A stretch of 36,218 bases of DNA from the NCBI RefSeq assembly GCF_002795405.1, contig NZ_PHGZ01000018.1, positions 1 to 36,218 on the forward strand, written 5' to 3'. The number at the start of each line of letters is the position of its first letter. The stretch's first letter is position 1. A program made the position numbers and the translations under genes. This DNA comes from Caviibacterium pharyngocola (GTDB lineage: Bacteria > Pseudomonadota > Gammaproteobacteria > Enterobacterales > Pasteurellaceae). The notes under the pieces were generated by a model that did no database searches, had not been told where the DNA came from, and saw nothing but the letters and a program-made list of their open reading frames with translations. Below, one piece after another: positions 1 through 7,617 of the stretch.

Positions 1-19
1 AAGCAAGCAAGCAAGCAAG
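1..19 (+). repeat. AAGC tetranucleotide tract
   Basis: The window opens with four full AAGC units plus AAG, and the tract may continue beyond the edge. It ends directly on a Shine-Dalgarno sequence (AAGGAG, 17-22) six bases before the ATG at 29. The frame of the downstream gene stays open back through the tract to the window edge. In Haemophilus, tetranucleotide tracts of this kind (GCAA and others) drive slipped-strand phase variation; that role here is inference. Confidence 0.75.
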
Positions 20-28
20 GAGTTTGAT

Positions 29-871
29 ATGGTTAAGATGTTTAAGCAAGCTCCCTTGCCTTTTATTGGACAGAAACGTATGTTCTTAAATCAGTTTAAA
101 CAGGTTTTAAACGATAATATTTCGGGCGATGGCGAAGGCTGGACGATTATTGATGCCTTTGGTGGGAGTGGGTTGCTAAGCCATACGGCTAAACGGTTAA
201 AGCCTAAAGCTCGTGTAATCTACAATGATTTTGACGGCTATGCGGAGCGATTGACACATATTAATGATATTAACCGATTACGCCGATTGATTTTCTCATT
301 ACTGGATAATTGCACAAAAAACAAACGCATCCCCGCAAATGTGAAAAATCAGGTTGTTGATGTTATCAAAAACTTTGATGGATATATCAATCTACATATT
401 TTATGTTCATGGCTTTGTTTTAGCGGTAAACAAATTAAAACTCTTGACGAGCTATTCAGACAAGATTTTTGGCAATGTATCTATCGTAAAGATGTCGATG
501 ATGTGATTAATTTAATCAAACCTTGGCTTGATGACATGCTCCGTGGTGAGCAACGAGCCATTTTTGAGGATAAATACGCTTGCCGGATTGGTGAGCAAAA
601 CGGCAAAATGATAGAATTTATCATTGCTCGTATTGACGACGACTTTTTTAACAGCACTGATTTGGTACGTTTTGTTGTGTGTCGTCATAGTGTCACTAAA
701 CAGCGAGCATGGGATTTAGTGAGCGGACAAGGTAATCCACCACAAGTACCGTTTTGTGCAGTGCAATTAATGACTAATAACGTTGTTATTGATGACCTAG
801 CTGTTATGCCTATGTTTGGTGATTTCGAGCGATGTATCGCTTGGACATGGCTGGATAGTAAAACGATATAA
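29..871 (+). CDS. DNA adenine methylase-like (D12 class N-terminus) with atypical C-terminus
   Basis: The N-terminal half resembles phage D12-class DNA N6-adenine methyltransferases. I see a PLPFIGQK segment (motif X-like, residues 9-16), DAFGGSGLLS (AdoMet-binding motif I, about 42-51) and YNDFDGYAERL (about 65-75), then an SGKQ segment near 132. The catalytic DPPY/NPPY motif expected in the second half is not visible. From about residue 160 the protein (KDVDDV..., then a segment with VCRHSVTKQRAWDLV) does not look like the family. It could be a chimera, a catalytically dead derivative, or a divergent family I do not recognise. The ATG at 29 has a strong AAGGAG site and fits the family start, but the frame is also open upstream through the AAGC tract. 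It sits at the distal end of the prophage module and is followed by a terminator hairpin. Confidence 0.6.
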   Translation: MVKMFKQAPLPFIGQKRMFLNQFKQVLNDNISGDGEGWTIIDAFGGSGLLSHTAKRLKPKARVIYNDFDGYAERLTHINDINRLRRLIFSLLDNCTKNKRIPANVKNQVVDVIKNFDGYINLHILCSWLCFSGKQIKTLDELFRQDFWQCIYRKDVDDVINLIKPWLDDMLRGEQRAIFEDKYACRIGEQNGKMIEFIIARIDDDFFNSTDLVRFVVCRHSVTKQRAWDLVSGQGNPPQVPFCAVQLMTNNVVIDDLAVMPMFGDFERCIAWTWLDSKTI

Positions 872-878
872 TTTCAAT

Positions 879-910
879 AAAAAAGCGAAACCATAAAGTC
901 TCGCTTTTTT
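879..910 (+). terminator. Rho-independent terminator after methylase-like gene
   Basis: Arms AAAAAGCGA and TCGCTTTTT enclose a loop of about 12 bases and run into a T tract. Confidence 0.75.
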
Positions 911-973
911 ATTTTATTTTGCATAGTTTTCATTGTTTTCGCTATGCAAAATAAAATGTTAACCTATGCAAAA
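911..973. promoter_or_regulatory. Inverted-repeat operator with three CTATGCAAAA copies
   Basis: A perfect 16-bp inverted repeat has arms ATTTTATTTTGCATAG (911-926) and its complement (942-957), 15 bases apart. A third copy of the half-site CTATGCAAAA follows at 964-973. The set sits about 50 bases before the start of the DUF2303 gene, where a phage operator would be expected. The right arm with its A/T tail could alternatively act as a hairpin in RNA. Confidence 0.55.
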
Positions 974-1024
974 CATTTTGCGCGCTTACAAAATAAATTT
1001 ACTTAATTAAGAAGGAAAACAATT

Positions 1025-1831
1025 ATGAGTACAAATCAAATTCAAGACATTGTAAAACTTGGTTTATCTAGCGTGCGAGTGGATAGCACGGAACATCCGA
1101 TTGCGATTTTGCCAGAGAATATGACTATTCATAACCTCGAAGAATTTAATGATAAACGGGCTTATTTCCGTGCACGCTTTGAGACCACAAGTTTTAACGC
1201 GTTAGTCGAGTATGCTAAGGCCGATACGCAAGAAGACGCTCAAGCATTTATTGATGAACGTCGAATGACCGCAGAAATTGTGTTTGATATGGGGAATGTC
1301 CAGAGCCCTAAACACGCTCGACACCGCGCAAAATTAGATATGGTAAAAACTGCGGCGTTTAAAGCGTTATGTGAGTTTGAAGGGGTTAAACATAGCCAGA
1401 AAAACTTTGCGGAGTGGCTAGAAGATTGGGCGGATTATATCAGCGCAAACGATGAAAACGGTAACGAAATGCCGTTAAATAAGGCTATTCAAGCGGTAAG
1501 AAAAATCACACTTGATTATGCGCGCAACGAAGAACACGAAGTCGGCGATTTCGCAGCAACTAAATCCGCGCTTGAACGCGTGGAGGCGAAAAGCAAACTA
1601 GAACTGCCTGCAAGTTTTACTTTTACCTGTGATCCTTATACAGGTCTTAGCATCCGAGATATGCATTTGCGTTTATCTATTCTTACTGGCGGAAATGAGC
1701 CACTATTAATTGTTCGAATAGTCAAAGGTGAACAATTAAAAGAAAGTATTGCGAATGAATTCGCGGATAAATTACGTGATGCCATTAGCGACACTGACAT
1801 TAAAGTAAATATCGGATCAATTAGTATTTAA
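1025..1831 (+). CDS. DUF2303 (YfdQ-like) prophage protein
   Basis: This 268-residue protein matches what I know of the DUF2303 family, whose E. coli member is YfdQ of prophage CPS-53. The biochemical function of the family is unknown. Recognisable features are the N-terminal VRVDSTEHPIAILPENMTIHNLE stretch region (about residues 18-40), a conserved-looking RAYFRARF segment (45-52) and a C-terminal half (from about 195) with LELPASFTFTCDPY. No signal peptide or membrane segment is seen. The ATG is preceded by AAGGAAAA. The gene stands alone between the operator-like inverted repeat at 911-973 and a strong terminator, so it is probably its own transcription unit within the phage early region. 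Confidence 0.75.
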   Translation: MSTNQIQDIVKLGLSSVRVDSTEHPIAILPENMTIHNLEEFNDKRAYFRARFETTSFNALVEYAKADTQEDAQAFIDERRMTAEIVFDMGNVQSPKHARHRAKLDMVKTAAFKALCEFEGVKHSQKNFAEWLEDWADYISANDENGNEMPLNKAIQAVRKITLDYARNEEHEVGDFAATKSALERVEAKSKLELPASFTFTCDPYTGLSIRDMHLRLSILTGGNEPLLIVRIVKGEQLKESIANEFADKLRDAISDTDIKVNIGSISI

Positions 1832-1849
1832 TTGTTGTTACCCCCTATA

Positions 1850-1886
1850 AAGCCTCGCCTATTTAATATAAGCGAGGCTTTTTTTA
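1850..1886 (+). terminator. Rho-independent terminator after DUF2303 gene
   Basis: Perfect 9-bp stem AAGCCTCGC / GCGAGGCTT with a 13-base loop is followed by a run of T. Confidence 0.9.
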
Positions 1887-1931
1887 TAAAAAAAATAGCA
1901 CTCATTTTGGGTATCGCATTGAGGTATAAAA

Positions 1932-2117
1932 ATGAAAACGATCATTATGTTAACCGTATTTATTAGCATTTTCGGACTTGTAGGCGCAATGGATTATGAA
2001 GACGAAATCGCCATTCAAAAAGATTATTGCGAAACCTCCCTCAACGGAAAATGGGTTTCAGGAAATGACAATCAATATTGTGAGGTTTTAAATGTTCGCA
2101 CATACGCTGTACGCTGA
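1932..2117 (+). CDS. Small phage protein with N-terminal hydrophobic segment
   Basis: This is a 61-residue protein. Residues 1-19 form a hydrophobic segment that could be a signal peptide or membrane anchor. It is followed by an acidic [22 protein letters not shown] stretch region with two cysteines (about residues 33 and 50) that could form a disulphide. The YEDE...QKxYC pattern resembles a family of tiny phage proteins that commonly precede replication genes, though those usually lack the hydrophobic leader, and their function is unknown. Its 3' end overlaps the start of the DNA polymerase gene by 26 bases, so the two are probably cotranscribed and translationally coupled. Confidence 0.6.
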   Translation: MKTIIMLTVFISIFGLVGAMDYEDEIAIQKDYCETSLNGKWVSGNDNQYCEVLNVRTYAVR

Positions 2118-4156
2118 TTTAGAAACCTATTCGCCGGTATCGATAAAAAATGGGGTACACGCTTACGCAGAACACGCGGAAATCTTGTTATTTGCTTATG
2201 CACTTAATGACGCTCCAGTACAAGTCTGGGATTGTACAGCAGAGCCAATGCCCGAAGTTTTACGGCAGTTATTAGCGGATCCAAGTGTACGACTTTGTTT
2301 CCACAATTCGCATTTCGACCGAACCATACTTAGACACATAATGCCGCACGCGATAAAAGGCGGATTAGACAGATGGTTTGATACGATGATTCAAGCCTAT
2401 TGGCACAGTCTCCCCGGGGGGCTTGGGGAATTAAGTGAGATATTTAGGCTAGAAACAGACCAAGCCAAAGACAAAGCGGGTAAACAGTTAATTCAATTAT
2501 TTTGTAAACCTCGCCCGAAAAACAGCAAAATTGAACGCGCAACAAGCCTTACGCACCCAGAAGAGTGGGAACGATTTAAACAGTATGCAAAGTTAGACAT
2601 TGAAGCAATGCGAGTTTTGCATAAAAAAATGCCGATGTGGAATGCCACACAACCTGAGCATAAACTTTGGCAACAAGACCAACAAATCAATGACCGAGGT
2701 TTTGCCGTTGATATTGAGCTTGCAAAAGCCGCCATCTTAGCTATTGATACGCAAAAAGCTTCACTCGCCAAACAAACCCAACAGTTAACGAATGGGGAAG
2801 TTACCTCTACAACACAAAGAGATGCGTTACTTGCACATCTGCTTACCGAGTATGGCGTAACCTTACCCGATATGACCGCAAGTACCATAGAAAGACGGTT
2901 ACAAGACGAAAATTTACCCGAAGCCGTCAAAACCTTACTATCCTCTCGCTTAATTGCAAGTGCGACGAGTGCAAGTAAATACAAAAAGTTGCTTAGTGCG
3001 GTAAATACTGACGGTAGATTGCGAGGCACTCTACAGTTTTGCGGCGCAACGCGAACGGGGAGATGGGCGGGAAGAACCTTTCAACCGCAAAACTTACCCA
3101 GACCAAGTTTAAAGCAAGCGGATATTGATATGGGCATTGAGGCATTAAAAGCAAATTGTGCCGAACTTATTTTTGATAATGTTACCGAACTTGCAAGCTC
3201 TGCCTTACGCGGTTGTATTATCGCACCAAAAGGTAAAAAACTCGTGGTATCGGATCTTTCAAATATTGAGGGAAGAATGCTTGCTTGGCTAGCGGGGGAA
3301 AATTGGAAACTCAATGCGTTTAGCGCATTTGATAATGGCACCGGGGCGGATCTCTATAACCTCGCTTATGCAAAATCTTTTGGAATACCCGTTGAAAACG
3401 TAGATAAATCACAACGCCAAATCGGAAAAGTGCAAGAATTAGGACTAGGTTATGAGGGGGGGCGTAGGCGCATTTTTAACCTTTGCCACGGTATATCGGC
3501 TTGATTTAGACGAATTAGCAAAATCCGCAAAAATTCCGGCGCATATCAAAGTTGAAGCGCAACGCGCGTGGGACTGGGCAAAAAAACAAAAACGGACACA
3601 CGGACTGACCGCTGAAAGTTATCAAGTATGTGATGCCATTAAAAGAATGTGGCGAGAAGCGCACCCCGCAATTTGTGCCTTTTGGAAAAATGTTGACCTT
3701 GCGGTACGACAGGCAATACACAAACCAAACACACTTATCGGAGTAAGGGCATTGACTTTTGAAAAGGTAGGGGCGTGGTTGCGGATCAGATTGCCATCAG
3801 GTCGTTATCTCTGTTATCCGGGAATCAGGCTTGATGATCAAAATCGAATTACCTATATGGGGATTGATACTTACACCCGTAAATGGCAACGCATTCAAAC
3901 CTATTCCGGCAAATTGGTAGAAAACATCACTCAGGCTTGTGCTAGGGATATTATGGCGGCCAATATGCCCACCATCGAAAATGCGGGTTACCAAATTATC
4001 CTCACAGTGCACGATGAAGTGATCACTGAAGCATTAGATAATCCCCGTTATACCCATCAACAGCTTAGCCAGCTATTGGCTATCCCACCAAATTGGGCGA
4101 ATGGATTACCGCTAAATGCGGGGGGCTTTGAGGCCCACCGATACAGAAAGGACTAA
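2092..4156 (+). pseudogene. Phage family A DNA polymerase with 3'-5' exonuclease, frameshifted
   Basis: Two overlapping frames together encode one polymerase of about 687 residues. The first frame (2092-3504) carries the DEDD exonuclease motifs: DLET (residues 9-12), HNSHFD (about 71-76) and YAKLDIEA (about 164-171). It also carries polymerase motif A (SDLSNIEGR, near 386) and motif B (RQIGK...ELGLGYEGG, 441-456). The second frame (3452-4156) continues with [15 protein letters not shown] and contains motif C, VHDE, near residue 638. The frames meet in a run of seven G at 3456-3462, and six G would restore continuous reading. This may be a real inactivating mutation, a sequencing error, or slippage at the G tract. 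Without correction the product lacks the motif C carboxylate and would not polymerise. The gene starts inside the preceding small gene and is followed by the small gene at 4159. Confidence 0.9.
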
Positions 4157-4158
4157 CA

Positions 4159-4365
4159 ATGAAATATAAACCATTAATCAAAAAGTTACCCGATAAGCGT
4201 GGCTATGTTGGGCAACTGCAAAACGAAAAAGGGCAAATCTTGCGAACTACACCTAATTTTTGTGCAGAGGAACTGGCTATTTCGGCCTTAAACAAGCATA
4301 TTCGGGATTATAACGAACGTTTTAAAGTCAATATCCCGGAAGTACCACAGGTGAAAACATTTTGA
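4159..4365 (+). CDS. Small phage hypothetical protein
   Basis: This is a 68-residue basic protein with no recognised domain. It contains a KRGYVGQLQNEKGQILRT segment (about residues 14-31), compatible with a short beta hairpin, and a helical middle (FCAEELAISALNKHI). It begins two bases after the polymerase stop, and its TGA overlaps the ATG of the VRR-NUC gene. It therefore belongs to the tightly packed replication operon, but its function cannot be told from sequence. Confidence 0.65.
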   Translation: MKYKPLIKKLPDKRGYVGQLQNEKGQILRTTPNFCAEELAISALNKHIRDYNERFKVNIPEVPQVKTF

Positions 4366-4643
4366 TGAAAACATTAATCCGCGAATCAGACATCGAAAAG
4401 CACCTCGTCAATGAAGTGAAAAAACGAGGTGGTATTGCTTATAAATTTGTAAGTCCCGCGCGCGCCAATGTACCAGATAGATTACTGTTAATGCCAAATG
4501 GGAAATTGCTTTTTGTTGAATGCAAAGCGCCTAAACAAAAACCAAGAGCGGGGCAACAACGGGAAATTGACCGAATTCGGAATCTGGGACAACGCGTCGA
4601 AATCGTAGATAGCTATGAGTTAGATCATTTATGGACAGATTAA
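4365..4643 (+). CDS. VRR-NUC domain nuclease
   Basis: This 92-residue protein has the compact VRR-NUC fold signature of the PD-(D/E)XK superfamily: an N-terminal ESDIEKHLV helix, then PDRLLLMPNGKLLFVECKAP carrying the catalytic D and ExK residues (about residues 37 and 52-54), and a glutamine in QQREIDR (about 64-66). Stand-alone phage VRR-NUC proteins are structure-selective nucleases thought to act on branched DNA such as Holliday junctions during phage replication or packaging. I chose the ATG at 4365, which overlaps the upstream TGA in a TGATG arrangement; an in-frame TTG at 4362 is less likely. It overlaps the helicase gene by 13 bases. Confidence 0.85.
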   Translation: MKTLIRESDIEKHLVNEVKKRGGIAYKFVSPARANVPDRLLLMPNGKLLFVECKAPKQKPRAGQQREIDRIRNLGQRVEIVDSYELDHLWTD

Positions 4644-6031
4644 ACTTTACCCCTCGCCCTTATCAACATCTTATCATTGATTATATTATCAACCACCCAC
4701 GTTGTAATATTTGGTCAGGAATGGGAACCGGCAAAACGGTCTCAACGTTAACCGCACTTGATTTATTGACCTTATTGGGGGAGATTGAGCCCCCAATATT
4801 AATTATTGCACCGCTACGGGTAGCAAGATCAACTTGGATTGATGAAGTCGATAAGTGGCAGCATTTAACCCATATCAAAGCAATTGCCGCTGTGGGCTCC
4901 CCCAAAGAACGTATCGCCGCACTTAATACGCCCGCGGATATTTATACGACCAACTACGAAAACATCCCGTGGTTAGTGGAGTATTTGGGGCAAAATTGGC
5001 GTTTCTCCACGGTGATTGCAGATGAAAGTACTAAGTTAAAAAGCTACCGTACGCGCAAAGGTGGTAAACGTGCCAAATATCTTTCGGTGGTTGCACACCC
5101 GAAAGTAAAAAGATGGATAAATTTAACCGGTACTCCTTCACCAAACGGGCTAATCGACCTCTGGGGGCAACAGTGGTTTGTTGATAAAGGTCAACGACTA
5201 GGAGCAACCTTTACAGCCTTTAAAGACCGTTGGTTTAAAACGATTCCTATCGGCACAACGGGCTTTTCTAAGGTTGAGCCTTATGATTTTGCACAACAAG
5301 ACATCCAACAAAAGCTAGCCGATTGCTGTTTATCCATTCAAGCGGAAGATTATTTTGATATTAAGCAACCTATTCAAACCACGATCACGGTGGAACTCCC
5401 CTTAGCGGTGATGAAAAAGTACCGTGAATTTGAACGAGAAATGTTTATTGAACTCGAAGGGCAAAATATCGAAGCGATGAATGCCGCCGCAAAAACACAA
5501 AAATGCTTACAGCTTGCCAGTGGAGCTATTTATACCGAAGATGGCAACTGGCAAGAAGTTCATAATGCAAAATTACAGGCATTAGAAAGTATCGTAGAAG
5601 AAGCCGCTGGAATGCCAGTTTTAGTAGCTTACCATTTCAAAAGTGATCTAGCACGATTAAAAAAATATTTTCCGCAAGGAAAAGAGCTTGATACTGACCC
5701 CAAAACTATCCGAGATTGGAACAAAGGAAAAATCCCTATTTTATTTGCTCACCCCGCCAGTGCTGGACACGGGCTTAACTTACAAGATGGCGGAAATATC
5801 CTTGTATTCTTTTCGCATTGGTGGGACCTAGAGCAGTATCAGCAAATCGTCGAACGGATAGGACCAACCAGACAAGCGCAAGCGGGACATCATCGTCCCG
5901 TTTTTATTTATCACATCGTGGCTCAATGCACACTTGATCAAACGGTAATTGACCGCCGAAACAACAAAAAGACGGTACAAGAAATATTACTCGACTCGAT
6001 GAAACAAAAAGGAGTTAAAAATGACAACTAA
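4631..6031 (+). CDS. Phage SNF2-type DEAD/H helicase
   Basis: This 466-residue superfamily 2 ATPase has a Q-like region (FTPRPYQ, 6-12), Walker A GMGTGKT (30-36), motif II IADEST (about 129-134), motif III LTGTPSPNGL (about 164), and a C-terminal RecA-like lobe with HPASAGHGLNLQ (about 374) and motif VI R-GPTRQ (about 409-415). Such proteins lie beside DNA polymerase and VRR-NUC genes in many temperate phages and are thought to unwind or remodel DNA at the phage origin. It overlaps the nuclease upstream and the DUF6378 gene downstream by about 11-13 bases, indicating an operon. An exact uptake sequence lies inside it at 4751-4759. Confidence 0.88.
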   Translation: MDRLNFTPRPYQHLIIDYIINHPRCNIWSGMGTGKTVSTLTALDLLTLLGEIEPPILIIAPLRVARSTWIDEVDKWQHLTHIKAIAAVGSPKERIAALNTPADIYTTNYENIPWLVEYLGQNWRFSTVIADESTKLKSYRTRKGGKRAKYLSVVAHPKVKRWINLTGTPSPNGLIDLWGQQWFVDKGQRLGATFTAFKDRWFKTIPIGTTGFSKVEPYDFAQQDIQQKLADCCLSIQAEDYFDIKQPIQTTITVELPLAVMKKYREFEREMFIELEGQNIEAMNAAAKTQKCLQLASGAIYTEDGNWQEVHNAKLQALESIVEEAAGMPVLVAYHFKSDLARLKKYFPQGKELDTDPKTIRDWNKGKIPILFAHPASAGHGLNLQDGGNILVFFSHWWDLEQYQQIVERIGPTRQAQAGHHRPVFIYHIVAQCTLDQTVIDRRNNKKTVQEILLDSMKQKGVKNDN

Positions 6032-6317
6032 AACAAACGAAATATTAAATCAATGGCAATCCACCTACGGAGAGTTTGATGCCACCGCTAAAGTTTCGCA
6101 AGAAATAAAATCAACGATTGATAAACATTCCGAAAGTTTGAATGCACGACAGCGAGAGGCTCTGGAAATGATTGCAACAAAAATGGCAAGAATATTGACA
6201 GGCGATCCCGTTTATAAAGACAACTGGCAAGATATTGCAGGTTATGCGCTCTTAGGTGGCGATCTGTATTCTTCTTCGTCAATCGAAAAGGGAATGATTA
6301 AAGGACGACTAGAATGA
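6021..6317 (+). CDS. DUF6378-like phage protein
   Basis: This 98-residue, mostly helical, soluble protein has the pattern MATKMARILTGDPVYKDNWQDIAGYALLGG split over residues about 50-86. The K-ARI-GDP...DNW-DIAGYA core resembles the phage DUF6378 family, of unknown function, often coded near nucleotide metabolism or replication genes. It overlaps the helicase at its start and shares an ATGA junction with the next small gene. A TYGE segment near residue 15 also matches that family. Confidence 0.7.
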   Translation: MTTKTNEILNQWQSTYGEFDATAKVSQEIKSTIDKHSESLNARQREALEMIATKMARILTGDPVYKDNWQDIAGYALLGGDLYSSSSIEKGMIKGRLE

Positions 6318-6532
6318 ACTTAAAAGTATTTAAACCAAAAGAACCAGAGTTAATGACTGATGAGGGTAAAAAATACCTTCTTTTAGAAAAATCGCGCTCG
6401 TTTGGTTGGGATATAGTCCGAGAAACAAGATACGGCTTGCCACTTGATGAAATAAAACAAATACACGCATATCAAATTAAATATCGTGATATTAGTCCTA
6501 AAAATTTATTGATTGTTCCTGTGGAGGATTAA
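6314..6532 (+). CDS. Small phage hypothetical protein
   Basis: This is a 72-residue protein with no recognised domain. It starts in a 4-base ATGA overlap with the preceding gene and ends two bases before the next ATG at 6535, so it is clearly part of the same polycistron. It is rich in charged residues, with a conserved-looking FGWDIVRETRYGLPLDEIKQI centre. No membrane segment or metal-binding motif is visible. Confidence 0.6.
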   Translation: MNLKVFKPKEPELMTDEGKKYLLLEKSRSFGWDIVRETRYGLPLDEIKQIHAYQIKYRDISPKNLLIVPVED

Positions 6533-6534
6533 TT

Positions 6535-6684
6535 ATGGGCAGATACGACAAAATAGAAATTCACAAAGAGATGAATAAAGTAGCTAAGCAACTTAAAGAT
6601 AATGATTTTATAAATAAAATGCTTATCTCTTACGATAACAATACTATGATTATTTTCTTCAAAGATGATGAGGAGGAAGAATGA
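6535..6684 (+). CDS. Very small phage protein, 49 residues
   Basis: This gene starts at an ATG with GGAGG nine bases upstream (6523-6527, in the end of the preceding gene). It encodes MGRYDKIEIHKEMNKV onward and ends in an acidic KDDEEEE tail. Its TGA overlaps the ATG of the next gene in an ATGA junction, the same coupling used by neighbouring genes, which supports it being real. It has an N-terminal amphipathic helix followed by a short beta-like hydrophobic stretch (MLISY...MIIFF). Function unknown. Confidence 0.6.
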   Translation: MGRYDKIEIHKEMNKVAKQLKDNDFINKMLISYDNNTMIIFFKDDEEEE

Positions 6685-7124
6685 AACCATTTGATTTAGA
6701 AAAGGCTTTAGCTGGCAACCCACTCATTGATTTACATAATAATAGCAAATGTGTAGTAAAAGGTTTTGGTAGTAAACTTAACTGTTTTGTTCTTGAATAT
6801 GCCGAATCTATTGATGGGTCTTACTGTACAGAAGCACCACTGGAATTATTGCTTAAAGGTGAATGCTATGCTATGTGGGAAGAGCCTAGACGTTTTATTA
6901 ATGGTATCGAAGTTCCTGAACCAGTAACAGAAGAAACGTGGGTAGATGGTAACTATTATTGGTTCGTAGATTTAGGTGAAGAAAATATTGCCGACAGTGC
7001 GGTCTTTTTCAAGTCTTCGGATTATGACAGAAGAACGGTTTCAAGAGGTTTAGTGTTTGAAACCGCAGAAGGTGCTGAAGCAATGACGAAAGCATTATTA
7101 AATTATAAAGTTGAGATAAAATAA
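6681..7124 (+). CDS. Phage hypothetical protein
   Basis: This is a 147-residue protein. It begins MKPFDLEKALAGNPLI and contains RRFINGIEVPEPV (about residues 74-86) and a WVDGNYYWFVDL segment. These patterns recur in small phage proteins of Pasteurellaceae and enterobacterial prophages whose function is unknown. It looks like two short beta-rich modules without catalytic motifs. It has an ATGA overlap with the 49-residue gene before it, a strong GAGGAGG Shine-Dalgarno in that gene's tail, and a terminator directly after it, so it closes the replication operon. Confidence 0.65.
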   Translation: MKPFDLEKALAGNPLIDLHNNSKCVVKGFGSKLNCFVLEYAESIDGSYCTEAPLELLLKGECYAMWEEPRRFINGIEVPEPVTEETWVDGNYYWFVDLGEENIADSAVFFKSSDYDRRTVSRGLVFETAEGAEAMTKALLNYKVEIK

Positions 7125-7142
7125 AAACCATTTAAGACTAAC

Positions 7143-7169
7143 AAGCCACTGTAACAAGTGGCTTTTTTA
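7143..7169 (+). terminator. Rho-independent terminator ending the replication operon
   Basis: Stem AAGCCACT / AGTGGCTT with a short loop is followed by TTTTTAT. Confidence 0.85.
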
Positions 7170-7182
7170 TTGGAGATACAAT

Positions 7183-7398
7183 ATGGCAGATCTTATTTTT
7201 GGTACATTCATACTTACAATGTTAATAGCGGTATCCTTTCCGTTTCAGCTATCGTTTAATACACAATTATCCGAAGACCGATTTTTAACAGCATTATTTT
7301 GGCTGGTTTTTATACCGCCTTATCTATTATGGTGCTTTTTACTAACCAAAATAGCTTTAGCTGTTTGGTCTATTCAATACATACTAATGCCCCGCTAG
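7183..7398 (+). CDS. Small two-helix membrane protein
   Basis: This 71-residue hydrophobic protein has two predicted transmembrane segments (about residues 3-23 and 36-62) joined by a short polar loop. The ATG at 7183 follows TTGGAGA. It is bracketed by hairpin terminators at 7143 and 7389. A role in superinfection exclusion or lysis would be a guess; no family is recognised. Confidence 0.5.
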   Translation: MADLIFGTFILTMLIAVSFPFQLSFNTQLSEDRFLTALFWLVFIPPYLLWCFLLTKIALAVWSIQYILMPR

Positions 7399-7410
7399 TC
7401 GGGCCTTTTT
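7389..7410 (+). terminator. Terminator hairpin at end of membrane gene
   Basis: GCCCCG / CGGGC pair around CTAGT, followed by CTTTTTA. The stem overlaps the last codons and stop of the upstream gene. Confidence 0.65.
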
Positions 7411-7425
7411 ATTGGAAATAATATT

Positions 7426-7617
7426 ATGGACAGGATATTAAGATTAAAAGAAGTTTGCCAAAAAACAGGCTTACCAAGATCAACCATCTATGCAAAAATA
7501 AAGCAAGGGACTTTCCCGCCACAATTAAAACTAGGGCCTAGAGCGTCTGGGTGGCGAGAAAGTGAATTAGATTTATGGATTGAACAATGCCAATCAAGTC
7601 TCACTTGCCCCCAATAA
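7426..7617 (+). CDS. AlpA-family transcriptional regulator / excisionase-like
   Basis: This 63-residue protein has the AlpA/MerR-like winged helix: ILRLKEVCQKTGLPRSTIYAKI (about residues 4-25) forms the helix-turn-helix, followed by GTFPPQLKLGPRASGWRESELDLWI (about 28-52). AlpA proteins in P4-like islands act as regulators that promote integrase expression and excision, and related proteins are recombination directionality factors. The gene is convergent with, and overlaps by 24 bases, the 3' end of the integrase gene, the usual companion. The phased repeats upstream of int (8830-8950, 8967-9033) are plausible targets. Confidence 0.85.
   Translation: MDRILRLKEVCQKTGLPRSTIYAKIKQGTFPPQLKLGPRASGWRESELDLWIEQCQSSLTCPQ

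Noticed and set aside
2410-2425. Second G/C homopolymer in the polymerase (CCCCGGGGGG) as a frameshift
   Set aside because: The frame stays correct across it ([13 protein letters not shown] is a normal family segment).
6990-7010. Uptake sequence in the phage gene near 6995
   Set aside because: It reads CAGTGCGGT, lacking the first A, so it is not exact.
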